9,152 bases of DNA from the NCBI GenBank assembly GCA_902573045.1, contig CACGIB010000024.1:1-9152 (forward strand), read 5' to 3'. A program made the translations under genes and the position numbers. The DNA comes from an uncultured Prochlorococcus sp. (GTDB lineage: Bacteria > Cyanobacteriota > Cyanobacteriia > PCC-6307 > Cyanobiaceae). The first letter of the stretch is position 1. Every line of letters starts with the position of its first letter. This document shows positions 6,951-9,152 of the stretch, piece after piece. The notes below the pieces were generated by a model, which ran no database searches, was not told the DNA's origin, and was given only the letters and a program-made list of their open reading frames with translations.

Positions 6951-6977
6951 GGCGAAGATAGTTAAAGATACTATATT
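6949..6977 (+). promoter_or_regulatory. Candidate sigma-70 promoter of the carotenoid oxygenase gene
   Basis: TTGGCG (6949-6954) and TATATT (6972-6977) are 17 bases apart and match the bacterial -35 and -10 hexamers at four and five positions. The -10 ends only 3 bases before the GTG start, so transcription from it would begin at about the start codon or just past it. GATACT (6967-6972) is an alternative -10 that would leave a very short leader. A dyad ATAGT/ACTAT (6958-6962 and 6970-6974) overlaps the -10 region. Confidence 0.35.
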
Positions 6978-6980
6978 GTT

Positions 6981-8465
6981 GTGACTAATCTACAAGATAA
7001 AAAAATTGATAAATTTAAAAGTTTTAATAAAGAAGATTGGTCAAGTGCGTATCAAAATGTAGAAAAGGAGCTAACCAAGGAGCTTCTAAAAATTAGCAAG
7101 GGTAAAAATATAAAAAATTTGAATGGAACATTATTAAAAAATGGACCAGGAATATTAGAGAGAGGTGGACAATGGGTTCATCATCCATTTGATGGTGATG
7201 GAATGATAACATCCATAAAATTCGAAAATGGTCAGCCATTCTTAACAAATAAATTTGTTAAAACTAAAGGCTATTTGGAAGAAGAAAAAATAAATAAATT
7301 TATTTACAGAGGTGTTTTTGGGACCCAAAAAAATGGAGGAATTTTTAATAATGCATTAGATCTAAAATTCAAGAATATCGCTAATACTCATGTCGTTAAA
7401 TTAGGAGATGAAATTCTCGCATTATGGGAAGCAGCCGGGCCACATGCAATGGATCCTGATAGTCTTGAAACTATTGGTTTAACAACATTAAAAGGGGTAC
7501 TCAAGCCTAACGAAGCATTCAGTGCACATCCCAAAACGGACCTCAACTCAAATGCATCTTCAGAACTTTTAGTCACTTTTGGAATACAAACTGGCCCAAA
7601 AAGTACCATTAGATTAATGGAATTTAATAATGCTGGTAAAAATTCTGGAGAGCTCATTTTCGACAGAAAAGATACATTTAATGGCTTTGCATTCCTTCAT
7701 GATTTCGCAATTACAACTAACTGGGCAATATTCTTACAGAATGCTATTGATTTCAATCCTATTCCATTTGTAATGGGTCAAAGAGGAGCAGCACAATGTC
7801 TTAAGTCAAACCCAAATAAAAAGGCAAAGTTTTTTATCATCCCCAGAGAAAGTGGATTATTTAGAGGTCAGCCACCGTTAACAATAGATGCTCCAAAAGG
7901 ATTCGTTTTTCATCATGTAAATGCATTTGAAAAAGATTCCAAAATCGTATTAGACAGTATTTTTTATGATGATTTCCCTTCTGTTGGTCCAGACGAAAAT
8001 TTTAGGGATATTGACTTTGAGAAATATCCAGAAGGAAAACTGAAAAGATCAATTATCGATCTCAAGAAAAAAACTAGTGAACTTGAAACTTTAAGTGAAC
8101 AATGTTGTGAATTTGCTGTTGTTAATCCTAAAAATTTAGGATTAAAAGCAACTTTTAGTTGGATGGCAAGCGCATCTCAAAAACTGGGGAACGCTCCACT
8201 TCAAGCAATAAAAAAAATAAATTTAACTTCTAAGGAAGAGATTTCCTGGTCAGCAGGTCCAAGTGGATTCGTAAGTGAACCAATTATGGTTCCATCAGAA
8301 AACTCTTCAAAAGAAGATGAGGGATTTTTATTTATACTTCTATGGAACGGAGAAAGAAGAGGAAGCGATTTAGTGATATTAGATGCAAAAGACCTAAAGG
8401 AATTAGCTGTTTATGAATTACCCATTTCAATTCCTCATGGCCTTCATGGATCTTGGGTTAATTGA
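6981..8465 (+). CDS. Carotenoid/apocarotenoid cleavage oxygenase (RPE65/ACO-type)
   Basis: This 494-aa protein belongs to the non-heme Fe(II) carotenoid oxygenase family, a seven-bladed beta-propeller that cleaves a polyene double bond with O2. Its length is close to the roughly 490-aa Synechocystis apocarotenoid-15,15'-oxygenase. The four iron-binding histidines are identifiable as H183 (SAHPKTD), H240 (AFLHDFAIT), H311 or H312 (FVFHHVNAFE) and H489 (PHGLHGSW). Family landmarks GTLLKNGPG (49-57), WVHHPFDGDGMI (65-76) and ALWEAAGPHAMD (147-158) are also present. The substrate (apocarotenal or full-length carotenoid) cannot be read from the sequence. The GTG at 6981 was chosen because no ATG lies upstream in frame (a stop is at 6963-6965) and the first internal Met, residue 75, is inside the conserved fold. 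The 3' end faces rdgB with 2 bases between the stops. Confidence 0.9.
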   Translation: MTNLQDKKIDKFKSFNKEDWSSAYQNVEKELTKELLKISKGKNIKNLNGTLLKNGPGILERGGQWVHHPFDGDGMITSIKFENGQPFLTNKFVKTKGYLEEEKINKFIYRGVFGTQKNGGIFNNALDLKFKNIANTHVVKLGDEILALWEAAGPHAMDPDSLETIGLTTLKGVLKPNEAFSAHPKTDLNSNASSELLVTFGIQTGPKSTIRLMEFNNAGKNSGELIFDRKDTFNGFAFLHDFAITTNWAIFLQNAIDFNPIPFVMGQRGAAQCLKSNPNKKAKFFIIPRESGLFRGQPPLTIDAPKGFVFHHVNAFEKDSKIVLDSIFYDDFPSVGPDENFRDIDFEKYPEGKLKRSIIDLKKKTSELETLSEQCCEFAVVNPKNLGLKATFSWMASASQKLGNAPLQAIKKINLTSKEEISWSAGPSGFVSEPIMVPSENSSKEDEGFLFILLWNGERRGSDLVILDAKDLKELAVYELPISIPHGLHGSWVN

Positions 8466-8488
8466 ATTTAAGAAAGAATTTCAATTAA
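8458..8488. terminator. AT-rich inverted repeat over both convergent stop codons
   Basis: TTAATTGAA (8458-8466) and TTCAATTAA (8480-8488) are perfect 9-base inverted arms. The pairing may continue by two pairs after one T-T mismatch, leaving a 7-base loop. The oxygenase and rdgB stops both lie inside the element. It could form a stem in either transcript and serve as a two-way 3'-end structure. The only G-C pair makes it weak, and no U-tract follows immediately on either strand; a T-run on the plus strand starts about 15 bases later. Confidence 0.3.
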
Positions 8489-9046
8489 ATCTGGAATAAT
8501 TTTTTTTATTGCTTTACCTCTATGACTACAAGAGTCTTTAATATCATTATTCATTTCTGCGAAAGTTAATCTGGTAGAACTCTCCTCAAAAATTGGGTCA
8601 TACCCAAAACCACCTTTTCCTCTCGGGTTTAAAATAATATTGCCATGACATTTGGCCTCAGATTCAATAATCACTTCACCATTTGGGGAACAAACACAAA
8701 TATTCGCAATAAAGAAAGCACTTCTATTTTGAACTCCATCAAGTTCTTTTAAAACTCGTTCAATTCTCTTCTTATCATTTTCTGCATATCTAGATGAGTA
8801 AATCCCAGGCTTACCATCTAGTGCTTCAACACAAATTCCTGAATCATCTGCTATGGAAAAATTATTTGTTATTCTCGAAACTTCACTCGCTTTTTTAATT
8901 GCATTATCTCTAAATGTCAGTCCATCCTCTTCAACTTCTAGTGATTCTGGCTGGAGTAATAATTTACAATTAACTCCAGCAAGCAATTTCTTATATTCTT
9001 CAATTTTACCTTTATTCTTACTCGCTAAATATAAATTTTTCACCAT
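8468..9046 (-). CDS. rdgB: dITP/XTP pyrophosphatase (RdgB/HAM1 family)
   Basis: This enzyme hydrolyses inosine, deoxyinosine and xanthosine triphosphates to monophosphates, keeping deaminated purines out of DNA and RNA. The protein is 192 aa, normal for the family. Motifs seen are ASKNKGKIEEYKKLL (8-22), FRDNAIKKA (45-53), IADDSGICVEALDGKPGIYSSRYA (65-88, with the D67-D68 pair of the active site), GKGGFGYDPIF (143-153) and SHRGKA (174-179). The ATG at 9046 was chosen over an ATG 12 codons upstream at 9082. It begins exactly at the homologous N-terminus, has AGGAA four bases before it, and overlaps the upstream stop as TAATG. The upstream in-frame stretch is the mutase gene read in another frame. 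It is probably translated in coupling with that gene. Confidence 0.94.
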   Translation of the reverse strand: MVKNLYLASKNKGKIEEYKKLLAGVNCKLLLQPESLEVEEDGLTFRDNAIKKASEVSRITNNFSIADDSGICVEALDGKPGIYSSRYAENDKKRIERVLKELDGVQNRSAFFIANICVCSPNGEVIIESEAKCHGNIILNPRGKGGFGYDPIFEESSTRLTFAEMNNDIKDSCSHRGKAIKKIIPDLIEILS

Positions 9047-9152
9047 TATTTTCCTGCAAAATTTATAAATTCTTGACCCCACTCTAATACCTCATTTAGA
9101 TAAGATTCTTTTGGTGCTTCACAATACAACCTTAAAAGAGGTTCCGTTCCTG
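9046..9152 (-). CDS. Phosphoglucomutase/phosphomannomutase-type protein, C-terminal end (cut by window edge)
   Basis: Only the last 34 residues are in the window. They begin with GTEPLLRLYCEAP, the phosphate-binding loop of the fourth domain of alpha-D-phosphohexomutases, where RPSGTEPLLRLYVEA is typical. The match is closer to phosphoglucomutase/phosphomannomutase enzymes than to GlmM, which usually has a different ending to this motif. Such enzymes interconvert hexose 1- and 6-phosphates. The exact sugar cannot be set from this fragment. The stop is embedded in TAATG with the rdgB start, so the two genes are very probably cotranscribed. Confidence 0.75.
   Translation of the reverse strand, partial: GTEPLLRLYCEAPKESYLNEVLEWGQEFINFAGK
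9051..9055 (-). promoter_or_regulatory. Ribosome binding site of rdgB
   Basis: AGGAA, read on the minus strand, ends four bases before the rdgB ATG, within the last codons of the mutase gene. It is the clearest Shine-Dalgarno sequence in the window and decides the rdgB start in favour of 9046. Confidence 0.6.

Noticed and set aside
9047..9082. Longer rdgB start at ATG 9082 adding 12 residues
   Set aside because: The extra residues precede the conserved family N-terminus and lie in the mutase coding sequence, while ATG 9046 has a good Shine-Dalgarno sequence and the TAATG junction.
1..9152. Mobile element, CRISPR, toxin-antitoxin, phage or defence island
   Set aside because: No transposase, integrase, direct-repeat array, tRNA attachment site or defence domain is present; all eleven genes fall into known families.

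Overview
The window reads as chromosomal DNA of a marine picocyanobacterium, most likely a high-light-adapted Prochlorococcus. The evidence is very AT-rich, compact sequence with short intergenic gaps, a magnesium-chelatase subunit D gene (chlorophyll synthesis), a class I photolyase and an ACO-type carotenoid oxygenase. The assignment comes from gene content and base composition and has not been checked by a search. There are no rRNA or tRNA genes, insertion sequences, CRISPR arrays or phage genes, and no gene-free stretch longer than about 100 bases.

There are eleven genes, nine complete and two cut by the window edges, in five alternating blocks. (1) chlD, minus strand, runs off the left edge. 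(2) A plus-strand run holds folK (folate synthesis), a NUDIX ADP-ribose pyrophosphatase-like gene and a DNA photolyase gene; the last two share an ATGA stop/start overlap. (3) A minus-strand pair holds a CxxC redox protein followed by a DegT/StrS-family PLP aminotransferase, whose 3' end overlaps the photolyase 3' end. (4) A plus-strand run holds fabI (fatty-acid elongation), hisB (histidine synthesis) and a carotenoid oxygenase gene. (5) A minus-strand pair holds the last codons of a phosphohexomutase gene joined to rdgB (noncanonical NTP clean-up) by a TAATG stop/start overlap.

Most genes are housekeeping or light-related: pigment synthesis, UV repair, nucleotide clean-up, folate, fatty acid and histidine synthesis. 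The neighbours do not form one pathway; this looks like ordinary streamlined core-genome packing rather than a genomic island or a new system. The points worth a second look are small: compact convergent gene ends (one overlapping, one with a perfect inverted repeat over both stop codons), a possible near-leaderless promoter and dyad at the carotenoid oxygenase gene, an NtcA-like motif upstream of fabI, and the unknown substrates of the DegT aminotransferase, the CxxC protein and the oxygenase.
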